A DNA stretch of 64,000 bases from Thiobacillus sp. (GCA_021166845.1 JAJPEP010000078.1:1-64000); one strand, 5' to 3'; shown: positions 35,154-45,034, counted from the first letter of the stretch. Made by a program: numbers and translations. The notes: generated by a model not told the origin, from the letters alone.

Positions 35154-38100
35154 GTGTATCCACAAAAATACAGTCTGCGGTACGCCGTGGCATTCATCAG
35201 CATATTCTGCGGCCTGGGTTTCACCGTGCTTCAGGCTGCAAGCTTTTCCATCACGAAAGCGGAATGGAGCAGCAAGGGCGGCGGGGAACTGCGCGTCGAG
35301 GGCGCCGGTAACAACGGCAGTACGGTAATCATCAAGAATGCGGGATCCGGCGCCGTGATCGGCAGTGCCAGGGTCGATGGCAAGGAACGCTGGAAAAGGA
35401 CCATCAAGAAGCCCTCGCCGCCGCCCTGCCGTGTCCGCGCCGAGCAGTCGGATGGCAGCATCGCCGAACTCGATGTGAGCAACCGTCCCGCCAATTGCGG
35501 CCCGGCGACCGGCCTGCCCAGCCTGTCGATCGACAACGTCACTGTCACCGAAGGCGGTGCCGCCCGCTTCACGGTCAGCCTGTCGGCCGCCAGTACGCAG
35601 ACGGTCACCGTGGTCGCGAACACCGCCGACGGCACCGCCGTCGCTCCCGGGGACTACACCGCGCGCAGCAGCGTCACGCTGACCTTCCCGGCCGGAACCA
35701 CGACCCGGACCTTCGCGGTGACCACCGTCAACGACACCGTGGCGGAAGCGACCGAGACCTTCACCGTCATCCTGAGCGCCGCCGCCCGCGCCACCCTGGC
35801 CGACGCACAGGGGGTCGGGACCATCCTGGACGACGACGCCGCGGCTCCGCCGACGGTATCGATCAACCAGGAACTGAGGGTCATCGAAGGCGGCACCGCC
35901 AACTTCACGGTCAGCCTGTCGGCCGCCAGAACGCAAACGGTGACGGTTGTCGCCAGCACGGTCAACGATACCGCCACGACTCCGGCCGATTACACCGCGC
36001 GCACCAACGTGACCCTGACCTTCGCGCCCGGCGTTACGACGCAGACCTTCGCCGTCGCCACCATCGACGACGCCCTGCTCGAATTCGACGAGACCTTCAA
36101 GGTCACCCTGAGCAATCCGGTCAACGCCGTCCTCGGGAATGCCCTGGGCGAGGCCCATATCCTCGACAACGACACGCCGTTGACGCTGTCAATCGGCGAT
36201 GTGCAGATCACGGAGGGCGCCAGCGCCAACTTCACGGTCAGCCTGTCCGGGGCCAGCCTGATGACGGTGACCGTGGTCGCCAGCACCGCCAACGGCACTG
36301 CCGCCGTGCCCGATGACTACACCGCGCGGACCAACGTGACCCTGACCTTCGCACCCGGCACCATCACCCAGACCTTCGCGGTCGCCACCGTTGACGACAC
36401 GGCGGTGGAAAATACCGAGACCTTCACCGTCAACCTGAGCGGCGCCACCCACGCCACCATCGAAGACGCGCAAGGGGTGGCCACCCTCCTCGACAATGAC
36501 CAGGCCGGCGCGCGACCGAATGTCTCGATCAACTCCACCAGCCAGAACCGGGCCCTGTTTCCGGGTACGGCGGTACCGCAACAGACCCCGACTACCGCGA
36601 CTGGCTTCCGTGTCCTGGCGGTCAACGACCTGGGCATGCACTGCGGCGACCTGGATACCCGCATCACCAGTATCCTTCCGCCGTTCAACGTCCTCCACGC
36701 GCAGGTCGTGCAACGCGGCAGCACTGGCGCCAGCCGGCCGGTCAAGCTGGGGGAGAGCCAGGTGATCGTGCGCTACTCCGCGTCCGCCAACCCCAACGAT
36801 CCGGTGCTGAGCCTTCCGGGTTCGATCCTCGACCCGGAATTCAACGGCGCTTTCAAGACCAGCTTCTGGGATGTCGCCCGCATCGCCTACGACCCGTTCT
36901 ATCCGGAGGGCGTCCTGCCGCAGTTCTACCCGCCAACGGCCAATATCCTCGATCTGGGACTGCCGGTTCCGGACCTGGAACGTCTCTACCTGGGCGACGG
37001 GCAGCTCCATGCCGACCAGCAGGAAATGCCTGGACGCGGCTTCCCGTACGGTATCAACATGCCACGGACCTTCACCCAGTTCATCGGCACCCAGCCGTTC
37101 TTCACCTTGTTCCCGTTCGGCTACGTCGCCCCGGTCGGCTGGTTCGAGGCGGCCGGCATTCCGATCACCGTCTTCGACGACTTCGGCCGCGAGAACGCCT
37201 ATCCGCTGATGCGGGTCCAGGCCACGGCCGCGCCCGGCAACACCCTGGGCGTCGCCGCCGGAACGGTGCTGGCTTCGGTCGATGCCGTGGTTCCGGTCTC
37301 GGGCGAGGCGGACTGCCAAGCCTGCCACGCCGCCCCGGCGGACGGCGGCAACGGCTCCGGCGTGACCCGCCTGGGCAGCGCGGTCGCGGTCTCGATCGAC
37401 GACCCGCAGTTCGGCTCCATCCCGCAACCGGTCAGTGTCGAGTGGGCGGCCGACAAGAACCTGCTCAAGCTGCATGACGCCAAACATGGGACCGCGCTGA
37501 TCTCCGGCACGACGCAGGATTTTCCGTCGCCCGGCGCCACCGCGTTCAAGCCCGTGGTCTGCCAGACCTGTCACTACACCCCGGCGCTCGATCTGGCCCA
37601 TGTCGGCCCCAACGATGCCAATGGCCGCAGCCAGAGCAACCGCAAGAGCATGTCCGCGGTCATGCACGCGTCACATGCCAACGTGACCGGCACCGATGGC
37701 CAGCGGTTATTCCCGGAGATGCCGCCGCCGGTCGGCCGCGGTGCCGCCACCGCCCGGCAGACGCTGGAACAGACCTGCTACCAGTGCCATCCGGGCAAGC
37801 GCACCCAGTGCCTGCGCGGCGCGATGGCGCAGGGCGGTTCGGTCTGCCAGGATTGCCACGGCGACATGGCCCAGGTCGGCGACGACTTCTCGCGCCTTCA
37901 GCCGGGCGGCGGCTTCATCCTGGCGCCGGACTACTACACCAACCCCAGCACCCCGCGCGTACCCTGGGCCAACCAGCCCGGCTGCGGTTCCTGCCATACC
38001 GGCGATGCCTTCTCCAACATTCCTTCGACGGGGGTCTACAAGGCGTCGGACAACATCCGCCTGCTGCAGGCGTGGCGCATCGGCGATCCCAAGGCCGCGC

Positions 38101-38597
38101 CGATCGTGCCGGCCAACAAGCGGTTCGCCGAGAACGTGGTCACGACAGCGGAAAACGCCGCGGCGGCGGGCAATCCCAAGCTGTACCGGGTAAGCACCGG
38201 CCACGGCGGGATGTCCTGCCAGTCCTGCCACGGCTCGACCCACGCCGAGTGGTCTTCCAGCCCGGAGAACCCGAACGCCAACGACAACCTGGCGGCAACC
38301 CAGCTGCAGGGCCATCCGGGCGCCATCATGGAGTGCAACACCTGCCACACGGCCTTCACCGGGACGAATTTGAATGGCCCGCATGGAATGCACCCGGTCG
38401 GCAACAGCACCTGGATCAGCCAGCACAAGGAAATCGCCAAGACAACGGCGCAAAAAAACACCTGCCGCGCCTGCCACGGCATGACCGGACAGGGTACGCC
38501 GTTGTCCAGAGTGCCGGTCGCGCGCACGGTGGGTACCCGGAGCTTCGCCAAGGGCGAGCAGGTCACCTGCACCAAGTGCCACAGCAACAAGCTGTAA
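35154..38597 (+). CDS. Secreted Calx-beta / nine-haem cytochrome c
   Basis: This protein of about 1,147 residues begins with a signal sequence (LRYAVAFISIFCGLGFTVLQA). A GTG at 35154 preceded by GGGGAGGAG is the preferred start; ATGs at 35115 and 35139 are alternatives. After an Ig-like segment come three Calx-beta repeats (residues about 120-450), each with VTEGGAARFTVSLS and AEATETFTVILS patterns that bind Ca2+ in the family. Residues about 480 to the end contain nine CXXCH haem sites (CQACH, CQTCH, CYQCH, CQDCH, CGSCH, CQSCH, CNTCH, CRACH, CTKCH). The layout suggests a surface or periplasmic electron carrier attached through Calx-beta modules. It is flanked by the two copies of the leader repeat. 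Confidence 0.88.
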   Translation: MYPQKYSLRYAVAFISIFCGLGFTVLQAASFSITKAEWSSKGGGELRVEGAGNNGSTVIIKNAGSGAVIGSARVDGKERWKRTIKKPSPPPCRVRAEQSDGSIAELDVSNRPANCGPATGLPSLSIDNVTVTEGGAARFTVSLSAASTQTVTVVANTADGTAVAPGDYTARSSVTLTFPAGTTTRTFAVTTVNDTVAEATETFTVILSAAARATLADAQGVGTILDDDAAAPPTVSINQELRVIEGGTANFTVSLSAARTQTVTVVASTVNDTATTPADYTARTNVTLTFAPGVTTQTFAVATIDDALLEFDETFKVTLSNPVNAVLGNALGEAHILDNDTPLTLSIGDVQITEGASANFTVSLSGASLMTVTVVASTANGTAAVPDDYTARTNVTLTFAPGTITQTFAVATVDDTAVENTETFTVNLSGATHATIEDAQGVATLLDNDQAGARPNVSINSTSQNRALFPGTAVPQQTPTTATGFRVLAVNDLGMHCGDLDTRITSILPPFNVLHAQVVQRGSTGASRPVKLGESQVIVRYSASANPNDPVLSLPGSILDPEFNGAFKTSFWDVARIAYDPFYPEGVLPQFYPPTANILDLGLPVPDLERLYLGDGQLHADQQEMPGRGFPYGINMPRTFTQFIGTQPFFTLFPFGYVAPVGWFEAAGIPITVFDDFGRENAYPLMRVQATAAPGNTLGVAAGTVLASVDAVVPVSGEADCQACHAAPADGGNGSGVTRLGSAVAVSIDDPQFGSIPQPVSVEWAADKNLLKLHDAKHGTALISGTTQDFPSPGATAFKPVVCQTCHYTPALDLAHVGPNDANGRSQSNRKSMSAVMHASHANVTGTDGQRLFPEMPPPVGRGAATARQTLEQTCYQCHPGKRTQCLRGAMAQGGSVCQDCHGDMAQVGDDFSRLQPGGGFILAPDYYTNPSTPRVPWANQPGCGSCHTGDAFSNIPSTGVYKASDNIRLLQAWRIGDPKAAPIVPANKRFAENVVTTAENAAAAGNPKLYRVSTGHGGMSCQSCHGSTHAEWSSSPENPNANDNLAATQLQGHPGAIMECNTCHTAFTGTNLNGPHGMHPVGNSTWISQHKEIAKTTAQKNTCRACHGMTGQGTPLSRVPVARTVGTRSFAKGEQVTCTKCHSNKL

Positions 38598-38658
38598 TGG
38601 CGTGAGGGACGTATCGGGAGATAGGCAGGCATACGCAGGATTCGGCGTATTGCCTTGG

Positions 38659-38694
38659 TTCGGTGTGTCGAAGATGTTCGGTGTGCCGAAGATG
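38659..38694 (+). repeat. 18-bp tandem duplication
   Basis: Two adjacent 18-bp units, TTCGGTGTGTCGAAGATG and TTCGGTGTGCCGAAGATG, differ at one base. They lie in the gap between the cytochrome gene and the transglycosylase remnant; no gene is visible in 38,598-38,712. Confidence 0.7.
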
Positions 38695-38712
38695 CAATTC
38701 GGCCCCTCCCGG

Positions 38713-38800
38713 ACGCTGCCTGTGGCGGCCGGGGTGGACGGATATCTACGCCTTCACTGCAGGCGCATCCCCCTATCGCGAAACACTCCGCTATGTGCCG
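38713..38800 (+). pseudogene. Deleted second copy of the lytic transglycosylase
   Basis: The bases GGCCGGGGTGGACGGATATC and TACGCCTTCAC match the start of the transglycosylase (34,408-34,440). They are followed at once by CCCCTATCGCGAAACACTCC and GCTATGTGCCG, which match its end (34,900-34,930). About 450 bases of the middle are missing and the frame is lost. Further remnants of its downstream leader follow to about 38,920. The copy is clearly non-functional. Confidence 0.75.
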
Positions 38801-38806
38801 CTCCGG

Positions 38807-38920
38807 CAGGCCGGATTACAGCGCAGCCAGCCGTTGAATGCGGGGAAATCCGTATAGGTGCGGAAAGGCCCGATGCCTAGCATGAGGTTTCAATGGGTGA
38901 CGATCGGGCCTGTCCGATGA
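38807..38920 (+). repeat. Leader repeat, copy B
   Basis: This is the counterpart of 34,996-35,120, with shared blocks CAGGCCG.ATTAC, GAATGCGGG, CGATGCCTA and CAATGGGT.ACGATCGG. It ends at the start of the response regulator gene and may provide its promoter or ribosome site. Confidence 0.65.
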
Positions 38921-39663
38921 TCAATGTCCTTATCGCCGAAGACAACGCGGCCTATCGCGAGACGCTCCATCAGGTGCTGACGGGACGGTTCCCCTTCATG
39001 CGGATCACCGAGACCGCGGACGGCATGGATGCGCTGCATCAGGCGCTTGCCCGGCATTACGACCTGATCTTCATGGATATCCGGCTGCCGCAGGGCAACG
39101 GCCTCGATCTCACCCGGGCCATCAAGGCGGTTTTTTCCGACTCGGTCATCTGCGTCATCACCAATTACGACTTTCCAGAATACCGCGATGCCGCGCTCCG
39201 CAATGGTGCGGACCGTTTCATGGTGAAGGGCGATTCGACTGGAGAGGAGATCGTTTCCGTGGTCGACACCCTGCTGCAGGCGCGCTACAGAACCCTCATC
39301 ATCGCAAGCGATGCGCTGTGCCGCAGGCAACTCGCCACGCTGCTGTCGATCCGCTGGCCAGCCATGATCGTGGCAGAGGCGGCGAACGTGACGGACGGCC
39401 TCGACCGGGCCGCCGCGCTCAGGCCCGACCTGGTGCTGCTCGACCTGGCGCTGCCGGGCCCGCGGCTCGCAGAGCTGGTTCGCGACATCAGGGAAGCGAG
39501 CGCGCAGGCGAGGCTCATCGGCATGACGTACGACGAGATGCATGCATTGCGGGCGCGGGCGATGGACTGCGGCGTGGATTATTTCGTTCCCATCGATCCG
39601 TTGGGGCATACCGAGCTGGTCGCCATCGTCAATGCACTGCAGCCGGGCCAGGTCCATCATTGA
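38917..39663 (+). CDS. Two-receiver response regulator without output domain
   Basis: The 248-residue protein consists of two REC domains. The first (MINVLIAEDNAAYRETLHQVL; FMDIRLPQGNG with phosphorylatable Asp54; MVKGD with the conserved Lys) looks functional. The second (LIIASDALCRRQLATLL; DLVLLDLALPGP with Asp176) lacks the acidic pair that normally binds Mg2+ (ASD in place of DD/ED), so it may be inactive or constitutively shaped. No DNA-binding, cyclase or other output domain follows. Such proteins usually act as phosphate relays or protein-interaction switches. The start at 38917 is preferred; an in-frame ATG at 38893 lies in the repeat. The degenerate kinase at 32,827 is a possible partner. 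Confidence 0.8.
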   Translation: MINVLIAEDNAAYRETLHQVLTGRFPFMRITETADGMDALHQALARHYDLIFMDIRLPQGNGLDLTRAIKAVFSDSVICVITNYDFPEYRDAALRNGADRFMVKGDSTGEEIVSVVDTLLQARYRTLIIASDALCRRQLATLLSIRWPAMIVAEAANVTDGLDRAAALRPDLVLLDLALPGPRLAELVRDIREASAQARLIGMTYDEMHALRARAMDCGVDYFVPIDPLGHTELVAIVNALQPGQVHH

Positions 39664-39688
39664 GCCGGGGAGCCGGGCCCTGGCCAAC

Positions 39689-39715
39689 CCGCGGCACCGA
39701 TCCGCGGTCCCGGAT
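39689..39715 (+). terminator. Weak terminator-like inverted repeat
   Basis: CCGCGG at 39689-39694 and 39702-39707 can pair around a 7-base loop, followed by a short T-rich stretch (GGATTTTCT). It lies 26 bp after the response regulator stop. The T-run is poor, so termination is uncertain. Confidence 0.3.
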
Positions 39716-39883
39716 TTTCTACAGTGAACCCCCCCCATTCAAATGCAGGCCTGACCGTAACGGAGTGCGGGTTTTGCCCCGGTGTCATTCTGTCGCACCC
39801 AAACTAATCTCACCCTTAAGGACGCATCCGGGCGCAAGCCGGCCTGGATCCGGTGTGTGTTGATACGAGTGGGAGAGGGTGCG

Positions 39884-42800
39884 ATGAAAACCGAAACCTT
39901 TAGACAATCCAGCGGTGCGCATCTGTGGCGCCTGTTTCTGTCGCTGCTGCTGCTGACAGGCCTGATGCAGGCACTCGATGCCCGGGCGCTGACCATCAAC
40001 GTGGTCGGGCCGAATGGCCAGCCCATCGACGTCGGCTTCCGCTGGCTGGTGGAGGAGGATGCCACCAAGGACGTCGACTTCACCCGCCAGGCCACGCCAA
40101 GCCTCGACCTGTCGGTCAGCCTCCACACCAGCTACATGCCCCTGGCGGGCAAGGGCGATTCTAGCAGTCCTGTGATCGAGCTCGATCCCACCAAGCGCTA
40201 CTACGTCTCGGTGCTGCCCAATAGCGGCTACCAGATGGGCGGCGCCCAGGTGAGGCCGGGGCAGACCGCGGTCACGGTGACGGTGAACAGCCAGCCCATC
40301 CCCACCGCGCAGATCTCGGTATTTGCGTTCGAGGACAACCAGCCCCTCAACAACGCCCCCGACCTGCCGCAGGAGCAAGGCCTGCCCGGTTTCAGCGTCC
40401 TGCTGTTCGAGCCCGCTGGCAGCTACGGCATCGCCGGCGGCCAGGTGAGCCAGGATGCCTTCGGCAATCCGCTCGGCACCACCTACAACGCCGACGGCAG
40501 CGTGAGTGCGATGGGGGACGGCACGCTCAGGACCGGGACCGACGGCACCCTGCTAATCAAGAACCTGGCCCCCGGCAAGTACGGCGTCCAGATCGTGCCG
40601 CCGGTCGCCGGCGGCTGGCATCAGACCTCCACCATCGAGGGCACCAAGACCATCGATGCCTGGGTGAAGGCCAACGAGCCGTCCTACTTCCAGGAGTTCG
40701 GCCCGCCTGGCCACCATGTCTTCATCGGCTTCGTGCAGGACTTCAACAACATCCCCGCAGGAGGCGCCAGCACCATCACCGGCACCGTGGCCAACCTGCA
40801 TATGTCGCGTCCGCCCGACTACGCCTTCTACAGCGGGCATGCCATCCCCAACTGCCGGGTCGGCCTCAACGAGCTCGAGGCCGCCGGCGGCCGCGCCCTC
40901 TACTCGGGTCCCTGCAACGCGGACAGCAGTTTCTCCATCCCCAACGTGCCCGTGGGCGACTACCAGCTGGTGATCTGGGACGACTACCTCGACGTCATCT
41001 GGGCCACCCACAACATCAGCATCACGGCGGACACCGGACCCGAACTGGCGCTGCAGGACGTGCCGGTGTTCTTGTGGTTCTCGCGCCTTGAGAGCGTGGT
41101 GTTCTACGACGAGATTGATCCGGCGACCGGCGAACCGAACGGCTTCCGCGACCCCGGCGAGCAGGGCATGCCGGAGCAGGTGGTCAACCTGCGTTTCCGC
41201 GACGGCAGCATCTACCAGTCCTTCCCCACCGACATGGACGGCTACGTGCCCTTCGATGAGGTGTTCCCCTTCTTCAACTGGCTTGTTGCCGAAGTGGACT
41301 TCACCCGCTTCAAGGCCACCGGCGCCACTTTCGCGGTCGACGCCGGCGGTGCGATCGATCCGGGCGAATACTGGTCCTACGGCGGCAAGCTCAATCCGCA
41401 ACCGCAGTTCTGCACCCAGGACGACGTTGACGCCGGCGTGCTCGGCTGCACGTCCACGGCCGACCAGTTGATCAATCCCAACACCACTGACAATCTCGCC
41501 CGCACCGAGACCGGCCAGGTGCTCACCCAGGCGATCCAGGGCTTCCTCGGTCAGTCCAGCGTGATCGAGTGGGGCAAGGCCGTCTACGGTCCGGGTGAGA
41601 ACGGCGGCATCTCCGGCATCGTGCAGTACGCGACGACCCGTGCCGAGCACGACCCGCGCTACGCCGTCGCCGAGGAATGGGAACCCGGCATTCCGCGGGT
41701 GCAGGTGAACCTGTACCGCGACTGCAACAACGACAAGACCATCGACCGTCCGGATTGCTCGGGGTTCGGCACGCCGGGCGACCCTGCCAGCTACACCCTG
41801 GCCGACGTCGACAACTGGCCGTTCGGGGATTTCCCCAACGTCGCAGGCGGTGACGTCGACCGCAACGGCAACGACAGCTTCGACATGGGCGACGCCGTCC
41901 AGGTCGTCACTACCGACAGCTGGGACGACAGCGTGCCCACCGGCTGCCAGGGCCCGGCCTATATCGCCCCCAGCGGCGATCCTGCCGACTGCTTCGACGG
42001 CCTCAGGAACTTCAACCAGTTGCGCCCCGGGGTGTTCGACGGCGGCTACGCCTTCAATGACATCGCCGCCGGCGTCTACATCGTCGAGGCGGTGACGCCG
42101 CCCGGCTACGAGCACGTCAAGGAAGAGGACAAGAACGTCGACTTCGGCGACGAGTACACGCCCAGCCCGCTGCTGCTGGCGGCCGAGTGCGTGGGCGACT
42201 CGCGTCCGGTGCCGGATTTCCTGTCCCTGTTCCCCGGCATCGAAGCCCCCTATGCCAACACGAACCGCCCCTTGTGCGACCGCAAGCATGTCGTGCTGGG
42301 GGACAAGGCGAACGGCGCCGCCAACTTCTTCATGTTTACCGAAGTGCCGGTGGCGGCCCACGTCGTCGGCATGATCCTCGACGACACGGCGAACGAGTTC
42401 GACCCCAACGCGCCGACCTTCGGCGAGAAGCATGCGCCGTCCTTCGTGCCCGTTTCCTTCCGCGACTGGACCGGGCGCGAGATCACCCGGGTGTACAGCG
42501 ACCAGTTCGGCAACTTCAACGCCCTGGTGCCTTCCACCTTCTCGATGAACCTGCCTATGCCGTCCGGTGCAGCCCCCAACATGCTCACCGCTTGCATGAA
42601 TTCGCCCATGAAGCCGGTGCTCGACGCAAACGGCAACCCGGTTGTCAACGCGAACGGCTCCCAGGTCATGGAAGAGGATCCCATGTTCAAGCCGCAGTAC
42701 AGCCAGTTCTGCTACACCTTCCAGTACATGCCGGGCAAGACCACCTACCTGGATACGCCGGTGGTGCCGGTAGCCGCCTTCGCCGGGCAGGGGCAGTTCC

Positions 42801-45034
42801 CGCTCGACTGCGAATACCCTGACGGAACCCCGGTGATCGCCTGGGCAGACGGTGTCAACGGTCCCTGGGCGCCTGCCGCCGGAACGAGCATCGCCATCGC
42901 CTCTGTCGGCAGCGTGGCAGTGCCCAATCCCGCCTACGGCGCGGCGGGCGCGCCTGCGACCATCCTGCGCGACTACGGCTTCGGCGCCACCCAAGGCAGC
43001 GTGACCATCAACGGCGCCCCGCTCACCATCACCGGCTGGGGCGACACCAGCATCACAGCCACCATCCCGGCTGGCACCGCCAACGGCGACTACCAGCTGA
43101 TGGTGACCCGCGGCGACGGCGCCACCACCAAGACCGGGCTCACCTTCACGATCGGCGGTCCGGAGCCGATCCGCGTCGCCCCCGGCGGGTCCATCCAGGC
43201 CGCGATCGATGCCGCCCCCAGCACCGGTTCGCCGCTGATCCTGGTGCCGCCCGGCACCTACGAGGAACTGGTGATCATGCACAAGCCGGTGCGCCTGCAG
43301 GGCTGGGGTGCCTTCAGCACCAAGATCAACGCGGTCAAGGCTCCGGCCGAGAAGCTCGCCAACTGGCGCGCCAAGCTCGACCAGTTGCTCACGGCCAACC
43401 AGTTCAGCATCCTGCCCGGCCAGGAGGTCGCCTTCGACGCGGCAGACAACGAGCCGGTGCTGTTCGGCGCCGAGGAAGGCCCCGGCATCCTCGTTGTCGG
43501 CAACGCCGCCAACAACGGCACTGCCAACGAGTTCGGCCCAACCCGGGTCGCCCGCATCGACGGCATCAGCATCACCGGCGCCGACCACGGCGGCGGCATC
43601 TTCGCCAGCGGCTACGCGCGCAACCTGCAGGTGAGCAACAACCGCATCATCTCCAACCATGGCACCTACGGCGGTGGTGTTCGGATCGGTCATGCCGTCC
43701 TGCTCAATGAGGCGTCCGTCTCCGGCTACACCGACAGCCAGAACGACAACGTGCAGATCCGCTTCAACCAGGTCAGCCAGAATGGCTCGGCGCAGGGCGC
43801 GGGCGGCGGGATCGCCCTCTACACCGGGGCCGACGGCTATCAGGTGCGTGCGAACACCGTCTGCGGCAACTTCTCGCTGCGCGACGGCGGCGGCATCGGC
43901 CACCTCGGCCTGAGCGACGGCGGCGCCATTGCCAACAACGAGGTCCTGTTCAACCAGAACTTCAACCAAGGGGTGGGCGTGAGCGGCGGCGGCATCTTCG
44001 TCGGCGGCGCGGCGCCCATCGCGCCCAACGTGCTCACCGCGGGCAGCGGCAACGTCGATGTGCTGGCCAACCTGATCAAGGGCAACCAGGCAGGCGCCGG
44101 CGACGGCGGCGGCATCCGCGCCCAGTTCGTCAACGGCATGGATGTGGATCAGCCGCAAAACCGCAACCGCCCCGACCGCTGGTACCGCCTCAACCTCCAC
44201 AACAACATCGTGGTGGACAACATGGCGGGCCTGGCCGGCGGCGGCATCTCGCTGCAGGACAGCGCGCGGGTGTCGATCGTCCACAACACGGTCGCCAACA
44301 ACGACAGCACGGCGACAGCCGGGGCAGCCTTCGCCCCGGGCAGCCCGAACCAGTCGACGGCGCAGCCGTCCGGCATCGTGGCGCGCGCCCACAGCGCGGC
44401 GCTGGCCGCGGCCTTCGGCAACGCCGCTCCGGTGCGGCCGTACAGGGAATTCTCCAACCCGACGCTGGACAACAACATCATCTGGCACAACCGCTCGTTC
44501 TACTGGGCCATCGATGAAACCTGCGATCCGGCCACTAGCGTGACGCCGTGCTTCGGCCTGCAGCCGGTGATTGGGGCCGATGGCAGTGGCGCGCTGTACG
44601 ACGACCTGGCGGTGCGGGGCACGACGGGCTGCCTGAATCCGCGCAACAGCATCCTGACGATGCTCAACGAACCCGGCAGCTGCGCGGACGACGGTAGCAA
44701 CCTCGCCGCCGACCCGCTGTTTGTGGCCGAGTATGTCAACGGCTCGCCGGGGCAGACCATCGTGATGCCTGAGTCCACGACCAGCCTCGCCACGGCCGCG
44801 GCGCTCGACGAAGGCGGCAACTTCATCGACGTGCGCTTCGGGCCGCTGACCCTGACCAACGCCGTCGCGACCGATAAGTGCCCGGTGGTGGGTAGCTGCC
44901 TGCTTGGCGACTACCACCTGGAGAGTGGCTCGCCGGCTGAAGGCCTGGGTGCGGCGGGAACCGGGGTGACCACCGATGTGGACGGCGATGCGCGGGACGG
45001 AACCAGCCCCGATTCCGGCGCGGACGAACTGTGA
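39884..45034 (+). CDS. Giant secreted beta-helix protein heading the oxidase operon
   Basis: This 1,716-residue protein starts at 39884 with GGGAG upstream and a signal peptide (LWRLFLSLLLLTGLMQALDA). The first ~1,000 residues are rich in Gly/Asp and contain SdrD-B/carboxypeptidase-regulatory-like beta modules (GEQGMPEQVVNLRFRDGSIY). Residues about 1,000-1,090 form an IPT/TIG domain (ATILRDYGFGATQGSVTING). Residues about 1,095-1,605 form a right-handed beta-helix that starts VAPGGSIQAAIDAAP and repeats GGGI-containing rungs (DGGGIGHLGL; AGGGISLQDS). No catalytic site for polysaccharide lysis and no copper-type His pairs are evident. It is probably a large extracellular scaffold for the oxidase-like proteins encoded next. 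Confidence 0.75.
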   Translation: MKTETFRQSSGAHLWRLFLSLLLLTGLMQALDARALTINVVGPNGQPIDVGFRWLVEEDATKDVDFTRQATPSLDLSVSLHTSYMPLAGKGDSSSPVIELDPTKRYYVSVLPNSGYQMGGAQVRPGQTAVTVTVNSQPIPTAQISVFAFEDNQPLNNAPDLPQEQGLPGFSVLLFEPAGSYGIAGGQVSQDAFGNPLGTTYNADGSVSAMGDGTLRTGTDGTLLIKNLAPGKYGVQIVPPVAGGWHQTSTIEGTKTIDAWVKANEPSYFQEFGPPGHHVFIGFVQDFNNIPAGGASTITGTVANLHMSRPPDYAFYSGHAIPNCRVGLNELEAAGGRALYSGPCNADSSFSIPNVPVGDYQLVIWDDYLDVIWATHNISITADTGPELALQDVPVFLWFSRLESVVFYDEIDPATGEPNGFRDPGEQGMPEQVVNLRFRDGSIYQSFPTDMDGYVPFDEVFPFFNWLVAEVDFTRFKATGATFAVDAGGAIDPGEYWSYGGKLNPQPQFCTQDDVDAGVLGCTSTADQLINPNTTDNLARTETGQVLTQAIQGFLGQSSVIEWGKAVYGPGENGGISGIVQYATTRAEHDPRYAVAEEWEPGIPRVQVNLYRDCNNDKTIDRPDCSGFGTPGDPASYTLADVDNWPFGDFPNVAGGDVDRNGNDSFDMGDAVQVVTTDSWDDSVPTGCQGPAYIAPSGDPADCFDGLRNFNQLRPGVFDGGYAFNDIAAGVYIVEAVTPPGYEHVKEEDKNVDFGDEYTPSPLLLAAECVGDSRPVPDFLSLFPGIEAPYANTNRPLCDRKHVVLGDKANGAANFFMFTEVPVAAHVVGMILDDTANEFDPNAPTFGEKHAPSFVPVSFRDWTGREITRVYSDQFGNFNALVPSTFSMNLPMPSGAAPNMLTACMNSPMKPVLDANGNPVVNANGSQVMEEDPMFKPQYSQFCYTFQYMPGKTTYLDTPVVPVAAFAGQGQFPLDCEYPDGTPVIAWADGVNGPWAPAAGTSIAIASVGSVAVPNPAYGAAGAPATILRDYGFGATQGSVTINGAPLTITGWGDTSITATIPAGTANGDYQLMVTRGDGATTKTGLTFTIGGPEPIRVAPGGSIQAAIDAAPSTGSPLILVPPGTYEELVIMHKPVRLQGWGAFSTKINAVKAPAEKLANWRAKLDQLLTANQFSILPGQEVAFDAADNEPVLFGAEEGPGILVVGNAANNGTANEFGPTRVARIDGISITGADHGGGIFASGYARNLQVSNNRIISNHGTYGGGVRIGHAVLLNEASVSGYTDSQNDNVQIRFNQVSQNGSAQGAGGGIALYTGADGYQVRANTVCGNFSLRDGGGIGHLGLSDGGAIANNEVLFNQNFNQGVGVSGGGIFVGGAAPIAPNVLTAGSGNVDVLANLIKGNQAGAGDGGGIRAQFVNGMDVDQPQNRNRPDRWYRLNLHNNIVVDNMAGLAGGGISLQDSARVSIVHNTVANNDSTATAGAAFAPGSPNQSTAQPSGIVARAHSAALAAAFGNAAPVRPYREFSNPTLDNNIIWHNRSFYWAIDETCDPATSVTPCFGLQPVIGADGSGALYDDLAVRGTTGCLNPRNSILTMLNEPGSCADDGSNLAADPLFVAEYVNGSPGQTIVMPESTTSLATAAALDEGGNFIDVRFGPLTLTNAVATDKCPVVGSCLLGDYHLESGSPAEGLGAAGTGVTTDVDGDARDGTSPDSGADEL

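Noticed and set aside
40553-44917. 1,454-residue open frame on the minus strand
   Set aside because: It lies opposite the giant beta-helix gene. It has His/Val/Gly/Arg-rich composition without domains, as expected from the reverse strand of GC-rich codons.
39884-45034. Polysaccharide lyase activity of the giant protein
   Set aside because: The beta-helix resembles lyase folds but no conserved catalytic Arg/Lys/Asp pocket was recognisable, so no enzyme name was given.
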